NCBI RefSeq assembly: GCF_030815855.1
Contig: NZ_JAUSXG010000001.1
Location: 558,001-622,000, forward strand
Direction: 5' to 3'
DNA length: 64,000 nucleotides
Source: Variovorax paradoxus
Lineage (GTDB): Bacteria > Pseudomonadota > Gammaproteobacteria > Burkholderiales > Burkholderiaceae_C
A program made the position numbers and the translations under genes. The stretch's first letter is position 1, and each line of letters begins with the position of its first letter. This document shows, in pieces, positions 17,436 to 29,290 of this stretch. The notes beneath the pieces were generated by a model that did no database searches, was not told the origin of the DNA, and worked only from the letters and a program-made list of their open reading frames with translations.

Positions 17436-17838
17436 CCGCGTGGCGGGTTGCGAAGTTGTCGCAGCAGTCGACGACCACGTCCGCCGCCGCGACCAGCCGC
17501 GCCAGCAGCGCCTCGTCGGCGCGCAGGGCGTGAGTCTCGATGGCGATGCCGGGGTTGATCTCGCGCATGGCCTCCGCAGCCGATTCGACCTTCAGGCGGC
17601 CCACGCGAGCCTGGGTGTGAGCGACCTGGCGCTGGAGGTTGGTGAGGTCGACCTCGTCGTCGTCCACCAGCGTGACATGCCCGACGCCGGCGGCCGCGAG
17701 ATACAGCGCCACGGGAGAGCCCAGGCCGCCCGCGCCGATGACCAGCACGCGGCCGGCGCTGACGCGCGCCTGCCCGTCGATTCCGAATTCCTCTAGCAGG
17801 ATGTGGCGCGAATAGCGCAGCAGGTCGTCGTCATTCAT
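17077..17838 (-). CDS. moeB: MoeB/ThiF family adenylyltransferase (molybdopterin-synthase adenylyltransferase)
   Basis: A 253-residue E1-like enzyme that adenylates the C-terminal Gly of a sulfur carrier such as MoaD (molybdopterin synthesis) or ThiS. The nucleotide-binding GAGGLGS (about 35-41), the NLQRQ motif near residue 68 and the zinc-binding pairs CYAC (about 170) and Cys243/Cys246 are visible. There is no C-terminal rhodanese domain. It follows the S41 peptidase gene on the same strand after a strong terminator. The name MoeB is preferred because of the many molybdoenzyme genes 25-43 kb away; ThiF-type activity is not excluded. Confidence 0.85.
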   Translation of the reverse strand: MNDDDLLRYSRHILLEEFGIDGQARVSAGRVLVIGAGGLGSPVALYLAAAGVGHVTLVDDDEVDLTNLQRQVAHTQARVGRLKVESAAEAMREINPGIAIETHALRADEALLARLVAAADVVVDCCDNFATRHAVNRACVAHSKPLVAGAAIRFDGQLSVYDTRDDASPCYACIFPPDAAFEETLCAVLGVFGPVVGTVGTLQASEALKLLAGIGPSLAGKLLMFDGRRTAFDTLQIARDPHCSVCAQRPGGV

Positions 17839-17867
17839 GGCGGCTCACTCCGGCCTTCGCCAGATAC

Positions 17868-17902
17868 AAAAAACCGCGGCCCGGCAGCGCCGGTTCCGCG
17901 GT
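17868..17902 (-). terminator. rho-independent terminator after the S41 peptidase gene
   Basis: Read on the minus strand, ACCGCGG pairs with CCGCGGT (17896-17902 with 17873-17879), with a second GC hairpin inside the loop. A run of six T residues follows (17868-17873). It lies about 30 bases past the peptidase stop and before moeB. Confidence 0.85.
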
Positions 17903-17933
17903 ATCTTGGAATCTAGAAAACACCGGCTCCGGA

Positions 17934-19379
17934 TCAGTTCTCTTTTTTCTCTTCCTTGTTGTCGACGATGACCTGGGTCTTGCTGACCAGCACCGGCTGG
18001 CCCTTGAGGCGGTTGAGCGCCTGCACCAGCGGGAAGTCCTTGTCGGTGCCGAACTCGGGCACCTTGCGGTCCTGCGGCGGCTTCTTGGCTTCTTCCTCGA
18101 GGCGCTTGCGGGCTTCGTCGCGGGCCTTTTCGCGTTCCGGGTCCTTCGTCTCGGGGCCCTGGCCGCTAGCCAGGTGCTTCTCGAGGTCGGCCTCGCGCAT
18201 GCGCAGGGCGGCGAAGGGGCTGCCCTCGGCGCTTTCGTCGATCAGCACGTTGGGCACGATGCCCTTGGCCTGGATCGAGGTGCCGCTCGGCGTGTAGTAG
18301 CGCGCCGTGGTGATCTTGAGGCCCGTGTCCGGTCCCAGGGGGCGCACCGTCTGCACCGAGCCCTTGCCGAAGGTCTGGCTGCCCATGACGGTGGCGCGCT
18401 TGTGGTCCTGCAGCGCGCCCGCCACGATTTCGCTGGCCGAGGCCGAGCCTTCGTTCACCAGCACCACCAGCGGCACATTCTTGAGGGCCGCGGGCAGGTT
18501 GCGCAGCGGATCGCTGCCGGAGCGGCGCTGGTAGAACTCGGGCGCCGCCTTGTAGACCGACTTGCTTTCGGCCAGCTGGCCGTCGGTCGAAACGACGGTG
18601 ACGTTCTCGGGCAGGAAGGCGGCCGAGATGGCCACCGCCGCGTCGAGCAGGCCGCCCGGGTCGTTGCGCAGGTCGAGCACCAGACCCTTGAGGTTGGGCT
18701 CTTCCTTGTAGATCTCTTCGACCTTCTTCACGAAGTCGTCGACCGTGCGCTCCTGGAACTGCGACAGGCGGATCCAGCCGTAGCCCGGTTCCATGACCTT
18801 GCCGCGCACCGACTGGGTACGGATTTCCTCGCGCGTGATCGTGACCGGGAAGGTGCGGCTCTCGTCCTTGCGGAAGATGGTCAGCAGCACCTTGGTGTTG
18901 GCCTCGCCGCGCATGCGCTTGACGGCTTCGTTGAGCGACAGGCCGCGCACGGCGGTGTCGTCGATCTTGGTGATCAGGTCGTTCGGCTTCAGGCCCGCGC
19001 GGAAGGCCGGGGAGCCCTCGATCGGCGACACCACCTTGATGAGGCCGTCTTCCTGCGAGATTTCGATGCCGACGCCGACGAAGCGGCCCGTCGTGCCTTC
19101 CCTGAATTCCTTGAAGGACTTCTTGTCGAAGTACTGGGAATGCGGGTCGAGCCCGGCGACCATCCCGGAGATGGCGTCGGAAATGAGCTTTTTCTCATCG
19201 ACCGGCTCGACATAGTCGCTCTTGACCATGCCGAAAACCGCGGCGAGTTGCTGCAATTCTTCGAGTGGGAGCGGCGCGAGCGAGCCGCGTGCGACCGTCT
19301 GCAGCGAGACGGTGGTCAGGACGCCGGCGACGGCGCCAGCGGCAACCCAGCCGGTAATCTTCAATTTCTGGCCCATCAT
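17934..19379 (-). CDS. ctpA: S41 family carboxy-terminal processing peptidase
   Basis: A 481-residue periplasmic serine protease. The N-terminal hydrophobic helix (about 8-28) is a signal or anchor, followed by a PDZ domain (about 85-165, GVGIEI and SPAFRAGL) and the S41 catalytic core. The catalytic block SASASE and, about 25 residues on, FGKGSVQ supply the Ser-Lys dyad. The C-terminal 100 residues are charged and likely a coiled coil. The ATG at 19379 has an AAGGA ribosome site; a longer frame exists upstream but lacks support. It lies downstream of gpmA on the same strand, as in many Burkholderiales. Confidence 0.92.
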   Translation of the reverse strand: MMGQKLKITGWVAAGAVAGVLTTVSLQTVARGSLAPLPLEELQQLAAVFGMVKSDYVEPVDEKKLISDAISGMVAGLDPHSQYFDKKSFKEFREGTTGRFVGVGIEISQEDGLIKVVSPIEGSPAFRAGLKPNDLITKIDDTAVRGLSLNEAVKRMRGEANTKVLLTIFRKDESRTFPVTITREEIRTQSVRGKVMEPGYGWIRLSQFQERTVDDFVKKVEEIYKEEPNLKGLVLDLRNDPGGLLDAAVAISAAFLPENVTVVSTDGQLAESKSVYKAAPEFYQRRSGSDPLRNLPAALKNVPLVVLVNEGSASASEIVAGALQDHKRATVMGSQTFGKGSVQTVRPLGPDTGLKITTARYYTPSGTSIQAKGIVPNVLIDESAEGSPFAALRMREADLEKHLASGQGPETKDPEREKARDEARKRLEEEAKKPPQDRKVPEFGTDKDFPLVQALNRLKGQPVLVSKTQVIVDNKEEKKEN

Positions 19380-19479
19380 GAGTGATTGTCCTTGTCGGCT
19401 GTCCAGCCAATATACACAGCTTGGAAGCAAATTGCCCGCCGGGGTTCCACGGGGGAGCGCCGCCGAGGGGCTTTCTTTT

Positions 19480-20223
19480 TCAGCCCTTGCCCTGCGAAGC
19501 CACCGCTGCGGCGGCTTTTTCGGCGGCTGCGGCGTCGCCAAGATAGTAGTGCCGCAGCGGCTTGAGGTCGTCGTCGAGCTCGTAGACCAGCGGAATGCCG
19601 TTCGGAATATTGAGGCCGACGATGGCGTCGTCCGAAATGCCGTCGAGGTATTTGACCAGCGCCCGGATCGAATTGCCGTGTGCCGCCACCACGAGCCGGC
19701 GCCCGGTGCGAATGGCCGGCGCCATCGATTCGTTCCAGAACGGCAGCACGCGCGCCACCGTGTCCTTCAGGCACTCGGTGAGGGGAATCTGCTCGGGCGA
19801 GAGCTTGGCATAGCGCAGGTCGCTGCGTTCGCTGCGCGGATCGTCGGCTTCCAGCGGCGGCGGCGGGGTGTTGTAGCTGCGGCGCCAGACCAGCACCTGC
19901 TCGTCACCGTATTTCTTGGCGGTTTCGGCCTTGTTCAGACCCTGCAGGCCGCCGTAGTGGCGCTCGTTCAGGCGCCACGAATGCACCACGGGCAGCCAGG
20001 TGCGGTCGAGTTCGTCGAGCGTGTGCCAGAGCGTGCGGGTGGCGCGCTTGAGCACGCTGGTGTAGGCCACGTCGAAGTCGTAGCCCTCGGCCTTGAGCAG
20101 CCGGCCGGCCTGCTTGGCCTGTTCGATGCCGGTTTCGGTCAGGTCGACGTCGGTCCATCCGGTGAAGCGGTTTTCGAGGTTCCAGGTCGATTCGCCGTGG
20201 CGGATCAGTACCAGTTTGTGCAT
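19480..20223 (-). CDS. gpmA: 2,3-bisphosphoglycerate-dependent phosphoglycerate mutase
   Basis: A 247-residue glycolytic enzyme interconverting 3- and 2-phosphoglycerate. The N-terminal LIRHGES gives the phospho-His9. [13 protein letters not shown], and a second catalytic His in the [12 protein letters not shown] segment near residue 180, match dPGM. The ATG at 20223 gives the standard [10 protein letters not shown] start. It is divergent from the rhodanese gene across a 72-base gap. Confidence 0.95.
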   Translation of the reverse strand: MHKLVLIRHGESTWNLENRFTGWTDVDLTETGIEQAKQAGRLLKAEGYDFDVAYTSVLKRATRTLWHTLDELDRTWLPVVHSWRLNERHYGGLQGLNKAETAKKYGDEQVLVWRRSYNTPPPPLEADDPRSERSDLRYAKLSPEQIPLTECLKDTVARVLPFWNESMAPAIRTGRRLVVAAHGNSIRALVKYLDGISDDAIVGLNIPNGIPLVYELDDDLKPLRHYYLGDAAAAEKAAAAVASQGKG

Positions 20224-20295
20224 GTGGGAGGCCTTTGGAAGCGCTTGGGAAAACCAGCATTCTAAAATCTCGGGTTTGCCATCCAAGGAACCTCC

Positions 20296-20715
20296 GTGAA
20301 ATTGATCGAATTCGTCACCGCGAACTGGATGCTGATCCTGATCGCACTCAGCTCGGGTGGCATGCTGGCCTGGCCGCTGATTCGCGGCGGCGCCGGCGGC
20401 GGCACCCTCACGGCCCAGGGGGCGGTGCAGCTGATCAACCGCGAACGCGCGGTGCTGGTCGACGTGCGCGAACCCGAAGAGTTCGCCACCGGCCACATGA
20501 TCGGCGCCAAGAATGTGCCGCTGAACCTGCTGGAAGAAAAGCTGGCCGGCGCCGTCAAGAACAAGAACGTGCCGCTGCTCTTGGTGTGCGCCACCGGAGC
20601 CCGCGCCCAGCGCGCCGTCGCCATGGCCAAGAAACTCGGTTACGAGCAGGCCCAAGCGGTTTCCGGCGGGCTCAAGGCCTGGAAAGAGGCTAACCTGCCG
20701 GTTGAAAAAGCCTAA
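20296..20715 (+). CDS. membrane-anchored rhodanese-like protein
   Basis: A 139-residue protein with one N-terminal transmembrane helix (about 10-29) and a rhodanese domain (about 38-135). The active-site Cys98 sits in the CATGAR loop, and the [14 protein letters not shown] motif is intact, so sulfur transfer is plausible. The start is a GTG giving MKLIEFV. It heads the common order rhodanese-grxC-secB-gpsA and lies 20 bases before grxC. Confidence 0.88.
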   Translation: MKLIEFVTANWMLILIALSSGGMLAWPLIRGGAGGGTLTAQGAVQLINRERAVLVDVREPEEFATGHMIGAKNVPLNLLEEKLAGAVKNKNVPLLLVCATGARAQRAVAMAKKLGYEQAQAVSGGLKAWKEANLPVEKA

Positions 20716-20735
20716 GTCTTCCCAAGGTAGAGCGT

Positions 20736-20996
20736 ATGCAAGCCGTCAAGATGTACACCACCGCGTTCTGCCCGTACTGCGTTCGTGCGAAGCAGATCCT
20801 CAAGTCCAAGGGCGTCGACGAGATCGAAGAAATCCGCATCGACACCGACCCCGCGGCCCGCAGCACCATGATGGAAATCACCCAGCGCCGCACGGTGCCG
20901 CAGATTTTCATCGGCGACACCCATGTGGGCGGCTGCGACGACCTGATGGCACTCGACAGCCGCGGCGGCCTGGTGCCCCTGCTGCAAGCCGCCTGA
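20736..20996 (+). CDS. grxC: glutaredoxin 3
   Basis: An 86-residue dithiol glutaredoxin with the CPYC active site (Cys12, Cys15), the TVPQIFIGD cis-Pro loop and the [10 protein letters not shown] glutathione-binding segment. It reduces protein disulfides and glutathione mixed disulfides in the cytoplasm. It lies between the rhodanese gene and secB, the usual betaproteobacterial order. Confidence 0.95.
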   Translation: MQAVKMYTTAFCPYCVRAKQILKSKGVDEIEEIRIDTDPAARSTMMEITQRRTVPQIFIGDTHVGGCDDLMALDSRGGLVPLLQAA

Positions 20997-21123
20997 CGAC
21001 GAATCAGCCGGGTGTCACGGAAGCGGTCCGGGCGCCGGGCGATAATCGTTTGCTCATTCATCTGCAGCCCGCTGCGGGAACCTCTCCCCGGCGGGCATTG
21101 TTTTGATTCTCGAAAGTTCAGCC

Positions 21124-21588
21124 ATGGCCGACCAGCAAGCCCAAGATCCCATTTTTCAGATCCAGCGCGTTTACCTCAAGGACCTGTCGCTCGAACAGCC
21201 CAATTCGCCCGGCATCCTGCTCGAGCAGGAGCAGCCCACGGTCGACATCCAGCTCGGCGTGGACGCCCAGCCGGTCGCTGACGGCATCTTCGAAATCACC
21301 GTGTCGGCCACCGTGCAGACCAAGATCCAGGACAAGACCGTGTTCCTGGTCGAAGCCAAGCAAGCCGGGATCTTCGAGATCCGCAACCTGCCCGAAGACC
21401 AGATGGGCCCGATCCTCGGCATCGCCTGCCCGCAGATCGTCTACCCGTACCTGCGCGGCAACGTGGCCGACGTGATCCAGCGCGGCGGCTTCCCGCCCGT
21501 GCACCTGGCGGAAATCAACTTCCAGGCCATGTACGAGCAGCAGCAGGCGCAGGCCGCCGGCCAGCCCTCGCCGACCCTCGCGCAGTAA
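21124..21588 (+). CDS. secB: protein-export chaperone SecB
   Basis: A 154-residue tetrameric chaperone that holds preproteins unfolded and passes them to SecA. The family features are clear: [17 protein letters not shown] at the N-terminus, and the region AKQAGIFEI...[14 protein letters not shown] with the conserved [13 protein letters not shown] near the C-terminus. The ATG at 21124 is chosen over an upstream in-frame TTG. gpsA follows after 24 bases. Confidence 0.96.
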   Translation: MADQQAQDPIFQIQRVYLKDLSLEQPNSPGILLEQEQPTVDIQLGVDAQPVADGIFEITVSATVQTKIQDKTVFLVEAKQAGIFEIRNLPEDQMGPILGIACPQIVYPYLRGNVADVIQRGGFPPVHLAEINFQAMYEQQQAQAAGQPSPTLAQ

Positions 21589-21612
21589 ACCGGCACAACG
21601 CCGCCAACGCCG

Positions 21613-22653
21613 ATGAAGATCTGCGTTCATGGCGCCGGTGCCTGGGGCACGGCGCTGGCTGTCAATGCGGCAAGCCACCACGAGGTCACGCTGTGGGCGC
21701 GCGATGCGGCCCAGGCCGAGGCGATCTCGAAGGCGCGCGAAAACACCCGCTACCTGCCTGGCCTGGCCTTGCCGGCCTCGGTCGCGGTGCGGGCCGGCGA
21801 TATCGGCCAGGCGCACGCGGGCGCCGAACTCGTCATCGTGGCCACGCCGATGGCCGCCTTGCGCCAGCAGCTCACGGCCTTGCGCGGCACGGACGCGCCG
21901 GTGGCGTGGCTCTGCAAGGGCGTGGAGCCCGCGCAGGACAATTCCCCCGCTGCTTTCGGCCTGCTGGCCCACGAGATCTGGGCGCAAGTTGCTCCTGAAT
22001 TGAGAGCGGGCGTGCTCAGCGGGCCGAGCTTTGCGCAGGAAGTGGCGGAAGGCCGCCCCACCGCGCTGGTGGCCGCGAGCCCGCATGCCGAGGTACGCGA
22101 CGCGCTCGTCGATGCGTTCCACGGCCCGGCTCTGCGCGTCTACGCCAATGACGACATCGTGGGTGTCGAGGTCGGCGGCGCCGTCAAGAACGTGCTGGCC
22201 ATTGCCACCGGGCTTTGCGACGGCTTGGCGCTCGGGCTCAACGCGCGCGCGGCCCTCATCACACGCGGCCTGGCCGAAATGACCCGCTTCGGCTTGGCGC
22301 TCGGCGCGCGCGCCGAGACTTTCATGGGCCTTTCCGGCCTTGGCGACCTGGTGCTCACCGCTACCGGCGACCTCTCGCGCAACCGCAAGGTGGGCCTGCT
22401 GCTGGCGCAGGGCCATACGTTGGCGCAGGCCGTGGCTTCGCTGGGTCACGTGGCCGAAGGTGTTTATTGCGCGCGCACCGTGGTGCAGCGTGCGCGCGGC
22501 CTCGGCGTGGAAATGCCCATTGCCGAAGGCGTGGTCGCGCTGCTCGATGGCCGGCTGAGCCCCCAGGAGGTCGTCGCCTCGCTGACCGGACGCGACCCGG
22601 TGCCTGAAACGGTCCGGACCCACGGGTCCGGCGGTTCACCCCAACAAGATTGA
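21613..22653 (+). CDS. gpsA: NAD(P)-dependent glycerol-3-phosphate dehydrogenase
   Basis: A 346-residue enzyme making sn-glycerol-3-phosphate for phospholipid synthesis. The N-terminal [10 protein letters not shown] is the dinucleotide-binding loop, and [15 protein letters not shown] and the [13 protein letters not shown] region with its catalytic Lys are typical. The C-terminal 15 residues are a variable tail. It follows secB and precedes nadC by 15 bases, so cotranscription is likely. Confidence 0.96.
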   Translation: MKICVHGAGAWGTALAVNAASHHEVTLWARDAAQAEAISKARENTRYLPGLALPASVAVRAGDIGQAHAGAELVIVATPMAALRQQLTALRGTDAPVAWLCKGVEPAQDNSPAAFGLLAHEIWAQVAPELRAGVLSGPSFAQEVAEGRPTALVAASPHAEVRDALVDAFHGPALRVYANDDIVGVEVGGAVKNVLAIATGLCDGLALGLNARAALITRGLAEMTRFGLALGARAETFMGLSGLGDLVLTATGDLSRNRKVGLLLAQGHTLAQAVASLGHVAEGVYCARTVVQRARGLGVEMPIAEGVVALLDGRLSPQEVVASLTGRDPVPETVRTHGSGGSPQQD

Positions 22654-22668
22654 AGAGACAAACAAGCC

Positions 22669-23547
22669 ATGAGCCTTCGCTTTGATTTTTCGGCGCCGGC
22701 CGTGGCCGCACTGGCCCAGGCCGACGCCGCCCGTGCCTTGCAGGAAGACGTTGCCGACGGTGACTTGACCGCTTCGCTGGTCGATCCCGCCCGCCGGGCG
22801 CATGCCCGCGTGCTGGCGCGCGAATCGGCCGTGGTCTGCGGCGCGCCCTGGGTCGAGGCCACCGTGCGGCAGCTCGATCCGCAGGCTCGCATCCACTGGC
22901 TGTGCAATGAAGGCGAGCGCTGCGCGGCCGACCAGGCCGTGCTCGACATCGAGGGCTCGGCCCGCGCGCTGCTGACGGCCGAGCGCACCGCGTTGAATTT
23001 CCTTCAGTTGCTGAGCGCGGTGGCCACCAAGGCGGCCATGTATGCCGATGCCGTCAAGGGCACGCGCGCAAGCATCGTCGATACCCGCAAGACCCTGCCG
23101 GGCCTGCGTCTCGCACAGAAGTACGCGGTGCGCACCGGCGGCGGCGTGAACCACCGCATCGGTCTTTACGACGCGGTGCTCATCAAGGAAAACCACATCG
23201 CCGCGGCCGGCGGCGTGGCTGCGGCGCTGCGTGCCGTGGCGCCGGTAGCGGGGCGCGCGGCCTTCGTCGAGGTCGAGGTCGAAACGCTCGCGCAGCTGCG
23301 CGAAGCGCTGGAAGCCGGCGCGCGCATGGTGTTGCTCGACAACATGGACCTGCCCACGCTGCGCGAGGCGGTGCGCATCAACGACGCGGCCGGCGACGAA
23401 CGCAAGGCCGTGCTCGAAATATCCGGCGGGGTGACGCTCGAAGGCCTGCGCACCCTGGCCGAAACCGGGGTGAACCGCATCTCCGTCGGTGCGCTCACCA
23501 AGGACGTGAAGGCCATCGATTTTTCGATGCGCTTCCAGGAAAGCTGA
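22669..23547 (+). CDS. nadC: nicotinate-nucleotide diphosphorylase (carboxylating)
   Basis: A 292-residue quinolinate phosphoribosyltransferase, the third step of de novo NAD synthesis. Conserved active-site segments are visible: [37 protein letters not shown], and the C-terminal [16 protein letters not shown]. nadA follows after 11 bases, and nadB lies about 3 kb away on the opposite strand. Confidence 0.96.
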   Translation: MSLRFDFSAPAVAALAQADAARALQEDVADGDLTASLVDPARRAHARVLARESAVVCGAPWVEATVRQLDPQARIHWLCNEGERCAADQAVLDIEGSARALLTAERTALNFLQLLSAVATKAAMYADAVKGTRASIVDTRKTLPGLRLAQKYAVRTGGGVNHRIGLYDAVLIKENHIAAAGGVAAALRAVAPVAGRAAFVEVEVETLAQLREALEAGARMVLLDNMDLPTLREAVRINDAAGDERKAVLEISGGVTLEGLRTLAETGVNRISVGALTKDVKAIDFSMRFQES

Positions 23548-23558
23548 GGGCGGCGGCG

Positions 23559-24680
23559 ATGGCTTCTTCTTTCGTCATCGGCGTCGACTACGAACAACCC
23601 GTGGCCCAAGCCGGCGCGGCCTGCGACACCCGCCACGCCTGGGCACGCGTGCCGCCCGAACCTTCGCCCGACGAGCGCGTCGCGCTCAAGGAGCGCATTC
23701 GCCGCCTGCTGCGCGAGCACAACGCGGTGATGGTGTCGCATTTCTACGTGCACCCCGACCTGCAGGACCTGGCCGAGGAAACCGGCGGCATCGTGAGCGA
23801 TTCGCTCGAAATGGCGCGCTTCGGCCGCGACCACGCCGCCACCACGCTGGTGGTGTCGGGCGTGCGCTTCATGGGCGAGACCGCCAAGATCCTCTCGCCC
23901 CAGAAGCGCGTGCTCATGCCCGACCTGGACGCCAACTGCTCGCTCGACCTCGGCTGCCCGGTCGACGAATTCAGCGCGTTCTGCGACCAGCATCCCGACC
24001 GCACCGTCGTCGTCTACGCCAACACCAGCGCGGCCGTGAAGGCGCGCGCCGACTGGCTCGTGACCTCGAGCTGCGCGCTCGACGTGGTGAGCGCCCTGCA
24101 CGCACAGGGCCGCAAGATTCTCTGGGGCCCGGATCGCCACCTGGGCGACTACATCCAGCGCCAGACCGGCGCCGACATGGTGAGCTGGAACGGCGCCTGC
24201 ATCGTGCATGACGAGTTCAAGGCGCTGGAGCTCGAACTGCTCAAGAAAGCGCATCCCGCCGCAAAGGTGCTGGTGCACCCCGAATCGCCGGCTGACGTGA
24301 TTGCGCTGGCGGATGCAGTCGGTTCGACCTCCGCGATCCTGAATGCGGCACAGCGCATGGACGCGAAGGAATTCATCGTTGCCACAGACAGCGGCATGCT
24401 GCACAAGCTGCGCACGCTGAACCCCGGCAAGACCTTCATCGAGGCGCCCACGGCCGGCAACGGCGGCACCTGCAAGAGCTGCGCGCATTGCCCTTGGATG
24501 GCGATGAACGGACTGGTGGAACTCGCGAATGCGCTGGAAACCGGTGCGGGCGAAATTCATGTCGACCCGGCGCTGGGGCTGCGGGCACGGGTGCCGATCG
24601 ACCGGATGCTGGCGTTCACGGCCGGCTTGAAGAACGGCCAGCCGCCCGGAAGCTTGATCGCCGGCATCGGCGCAGCCTGA
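23559..24680 (+). CDS. nadA: quinolinate synthase NadA
   Basis: A 373-residue iron-sulfur enzyme that condenses [14 protein letters not shown] with dihydroxyacetone phosphate to quinolinate. The three cysteine ligands of the [4Fe-4S] cluster can be placed in ANCSLDLGC, in TSSCALDV and in [13 protein letters not shown] near the C-terminus. It forms a pair with nadC. The product of nadB, encoded on the converging operon, is its oxygen-labile substrate, so the three genes would be expected to be expressed together. Confidence 0.95.
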   Translation: MASSFVIGVDYEQPVAQAGAACDTRHAWARVPPEPSPDERVALKERIRRLLREHNAVMVSHFYVHPDLQDLAEETGGIVSDSLEMARFGRDHAATTLVVSGVRFMGETAKILSPQKRVLMPDLDANCSLDLGCPVDEFSAFCDQHPDRTVVVYANTSAAVKARADWLVTSSCALDVVSALHAQGRKILWGPDRHLGDYIQRQTGADMVSWNGACIVHDEFKALELELLKKAHPAAKVLVHPESPADVIALADAVGSTSAILNAAQRMDAKEFIVATDSGMLHKLRTLNPGKTFIEAPTAGNGGTCKSCAHCPWMAMNGLVELANALETGAGEIHVDPALGLRARVPIDRMLAFTAGLKNGQPPGSLIAGIGAA

Positions 24681-24689
24681 GGTCTTGTC

Positions 24690-24796
24690 CCCTCTCCCTC
24701 CGGGAGAGGGCTAGGGTGAGGGCCGGGGCCTTGCAACATCGCGCACCGTTGATTGCCCTTGGCCCTCACCCCAACCCTCTCCCCGAGGGGAGAGGG
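24690..24796. repeat. large inverted repeat between convergent nadA and queD
   Basis: Two near-perfect 35-36 base arms (24690-24724 and 24761-24796) are separated by 36 bases. Each arm contains its own small hairpin (CCCTCTCC with GGAGAGGG). The arms pair with only a few mismatches. This kind of CCCTCTCC-rich palindrome recurs as an interspersed intergenic repeat in many GC-rich proteobacteria. Here it lies between two convergent genes and could also end transcription from both sides. Copy number elsewhere in the genome cannot be seen. Confidence 0.75.
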
Positions 24797-24810
24797 AGCA
24801 AGGCAAGAGC

Positions 24811-25173
24811 CTAGAACTCCAAGGTGCAGCTGTCGCCCAGCGCTTCGCGCCAGACCTTCACCCGCGCCAGCGAAGTCCGAAACTCCGGCAGTGCATCCGC
24901 AATGAACACGCACAGGTTCTCGAGCGTCGGCGGATGCAGCCCCGCCACGTCGTCCAGCAGGTGGTGGTCCAGCAGCTCGCGCACCTCGTCCAGCCGGCGG
25001 CGCAGCAACCCCAGGTCGATCACCATGCCCGTGATGGGATCGCGCTCCCCCGCGAGCCACACCTCGGCGTGGTACGTATGGCCGTGGATACGGCGGCTGC
25101 CTGCGACCTCGATGTCGCGCTTCAAGGTGTGGGCGGCGTCGAAGAAAAAGCGTTGGCTGATGGTGAATCGCAT
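24811..25173 (-). CDS. queD: 6-carboxytetrahydropterin synthase-like protein (QueD/PTPS family, catalytic Cys replaced)
   Basis: A 120-residue PTPS-fold protein. In queuosine synthesis QueD converts dihydroneopterin triphosphate to 6-carboxytetrahydropterin. The zinc His residues (DAAHTL, then RIHGHTY), the LDHH pair and a C-terminal Glu are present. The usual catalytic Cys of the CxxxHGH motif is Ser (SRRIHGH, AGC codon, about residue 27). The gene lies 19 bases after queE, which favours a queuosine role. With the Cys missing, the activity may be altered or another pterin may be the substrate. The ATG at 25173 gives the family start MRFTISQRF. Confidence 0.75.
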   Translation of the reverse strand: MRFTISQRFFFDAAHTLKRDIEVAGSRRIHGHTYHAEVWLAGERDPITGMVIDLGLLRRRLDEVRELLDHHLLDDVAGLHPPTLENLCVFIADALPEFRTSLARVKVWREALGDSCTLEF

Positions 25174-25192
25174 CTGGAAAGTCTCTCCGCGC

Positions 25193-27598
<2,406 letters not shown>

Positions 27599-27677
27599 GG
27601 TTGGGTTTCTCCCTGCGGGCGTCGGTGGCCGGGCATCCTTGAGTGAATAAGAACCTGAAGGCGGGTGGGGCTGGCGG

Positions 27678-29273
27678 TCAGCGGGCCGGCGGCGCCAGTA
27701 CCGTCGGCGTGGTGGGCTCGGCAAGCGAAGGATAGTCCCGGCTGAAGTGCAGCCCGCGGCTTTCGTGCCGGGCCTGCGCCGAGCGAACGATGAGTTCGGC
27801 CACCTGCACCAGGTTGCGCAGTTCCAGCAGGTCGCGCGTGACGTGGAAGTGGGCGTAGAACTCGTGGATCTCGGCCTGTAGCAGCGCAATGCGATGGCTC
27901 GCGCGCTCCAGCCGCTTGTTGGTGCGCACGATGCCCACGTAGTCCCACATGAAGCGGCGCAGCTCGTCCCAGTTGTGGGAGATGACCACGGCCTCGTCGG
28001 CATCGGTCACACGGCTGTCGTCCCAGGGCGGCAACGCGATGCCAGTGCGTCCCGGGGCCGCCGCAATCGCGCCGGCCGCGGCGCGCGCGAACACCATGCA
28101 CTCGACCAGCGAGTTGCTCGCGAGCCGATTCGCGCCATGCAGGCCGGTGCAGGCGGTTTCGCCGATGGCGTAGAGGCCCGGCACGTCGGTGCGGCCCGCC
28201 AGATCGCTCAGCACGCCGCCGCAGGTGTAGTGCGCGGCCGGCACGACGGGGATGGGCTCCTGCGTGATGTCGATGCCCAGCTCGGCGCAGCGCGCGAGGA
28301 TGTTGGGGAAGTGTTCCTTCAGGAACGCCGGGCTCTGGTGCGAAATGTCCAGGTAGACGCAGTCGAGCCCGTGCTTCTTCATTTCGAAGTCGATGGCGCG
28401 CGCCACCACGTCGCGCGGCGCGAGTTCCGCGCGTTCGTCGTGCGCCGGCATGAAGCGGGTGCCTCCCGCCGATTCCGGCAACTTGAGCAGCCCGCCTTCG
28501 CCGCGCACCGCCTCGCTGATCAGGAAAGATTTCGCGTGCGGGTGGTACAGGCAGGTGGGGTGGAACTGGATGAACTCCATGTTCGACACCCGGCAACCTG
28601 CGCGCCAGGCCGCCGCGATGCCGTCACCCGTGGCGGTGTCGGGGTTGGTCGTGTAGAGGTAGACCTTGCCCGCGCCGCCCGTTGCCAGGATGGTGTGTGG
28701 GGCACGGAAGCTCAGCACCTCGTCGGTTTTGTCGTCCAGCGCGTACAGGCCCAGGCAGGCCGGATCGTCCAGCCCCAGCTTGGGTCCGGTGATCAGGTCG
28801 ACCAGCGTGTGGTGCTCGAACAGCGCGATGTTCGGCGTGCGGCGCACGCGCTCGATCAATGTCTGCTGCACGGCCGCGCCGGTGGCGTCGGTCACGTGCA
28901 CGATGCGGCGCTGGCTGTGGCCGCCTTCGCGCGTCAGGTGCAGCTCGCCGTCGGCTTCGGAAGAAAAAGGCACGCCGAGTTCGCGCAGCCAGTCGATGGC
29001 TTCGGGCGCATGCTCGACGACGAAACGCGTGGCCTCGGGGTCGCAGAGCCCGGCGCCGGCCACCAGCGTGTCTTCCACGTGGGCGTCGAAGCTGTCGCCC
29101 GCCGCCAGCACGGCGGCAATGCCGCCCTGCGCCCAGGCGCTCGAGCCGTCGTTGAGCGCGCGCTTGGTCAGCACCGCCACGCGGTGCGTGGGCGCCAGGT
29201 GCAATGCCGCCGAGAGGCCTGCAAGGCCGCTGCCGACGATGAGAACGTCGAAGTCGCGCACGGCGGAATTCAA
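27678..29273 (-). CDS. nadB: [10 protein letters not shown] oxidase
   Basis: A 531-residue flavoprotein that oxidises aspartate to [14 protein letters not shown] for NadA. The FAD motif is at the N-terminus ([15 protein letters not shown]), followed by [12 protein letters not shown], the [14 protein letters not shown] segment and the [10 protein letters not shown] active-site region. No ATG fits: a TTG at 29273 (giving [10 protein letters not shown]) or a GTG at 29261 are the options, and neither has a clear ribosome site. It overlaps nothing, lies 17 bases after scpA, and is probably translated by coupling. Confidence 0.9.
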   Translation of the reverse strand: MNSAVRDFDVLIVGSGLAGLSAALHLAPTHRVAVLTKRALNDGSSAWAQGGIAAVLAAGDSFDAHVEDTLVAGAGLCDPEATRFVVEHAPEAIDWLRELGVPFSSEADGELHLTREGGHSQRRIVHVTDATGAAVQQTLIERVRRTPNIALFEHHTLVDLITGPKLGLDDPACLGLYALDDKTDEVLSFRAPHTILATGGAGKVYLYTTNPDTATGDGIAAAWRAGCRVSNMEFIQFHPTCLYHPHAKSFLISEAVRGEGGLLKLPESAGGTRFMPAHDERAELAPRDVVARAIDFEMKKHGLDCVYLDISHQSPAFLKEHFPNILARCAELGIDITQEPIPVVPAAHYTCGGVLSDLAGRTDVPGLYAIGETACTGLHGANRLASNSLVECMVFARAAAGAIAAAPGRTGIALPPWDDSRVTDADEAVVISHNWDELRRFMWDYVGIVRTNKRLERASHRIALLQAEIHEFYAHFHVTRDLLELRNLVQVAELIVRSAQARHESRGLHFSRDYPSLAEPTTPTVLAPPAR

Positions 29274-29290
29274 GGGCGAAAGCCGGTAAG

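Noticed and set aside
24690..24796. CRISPR array or insertion sequence end at the large palindrome
   Set aside because: There is one inverted pair only, no regular direct repeats with spacers, and no transposase or target-site duplication nearby.
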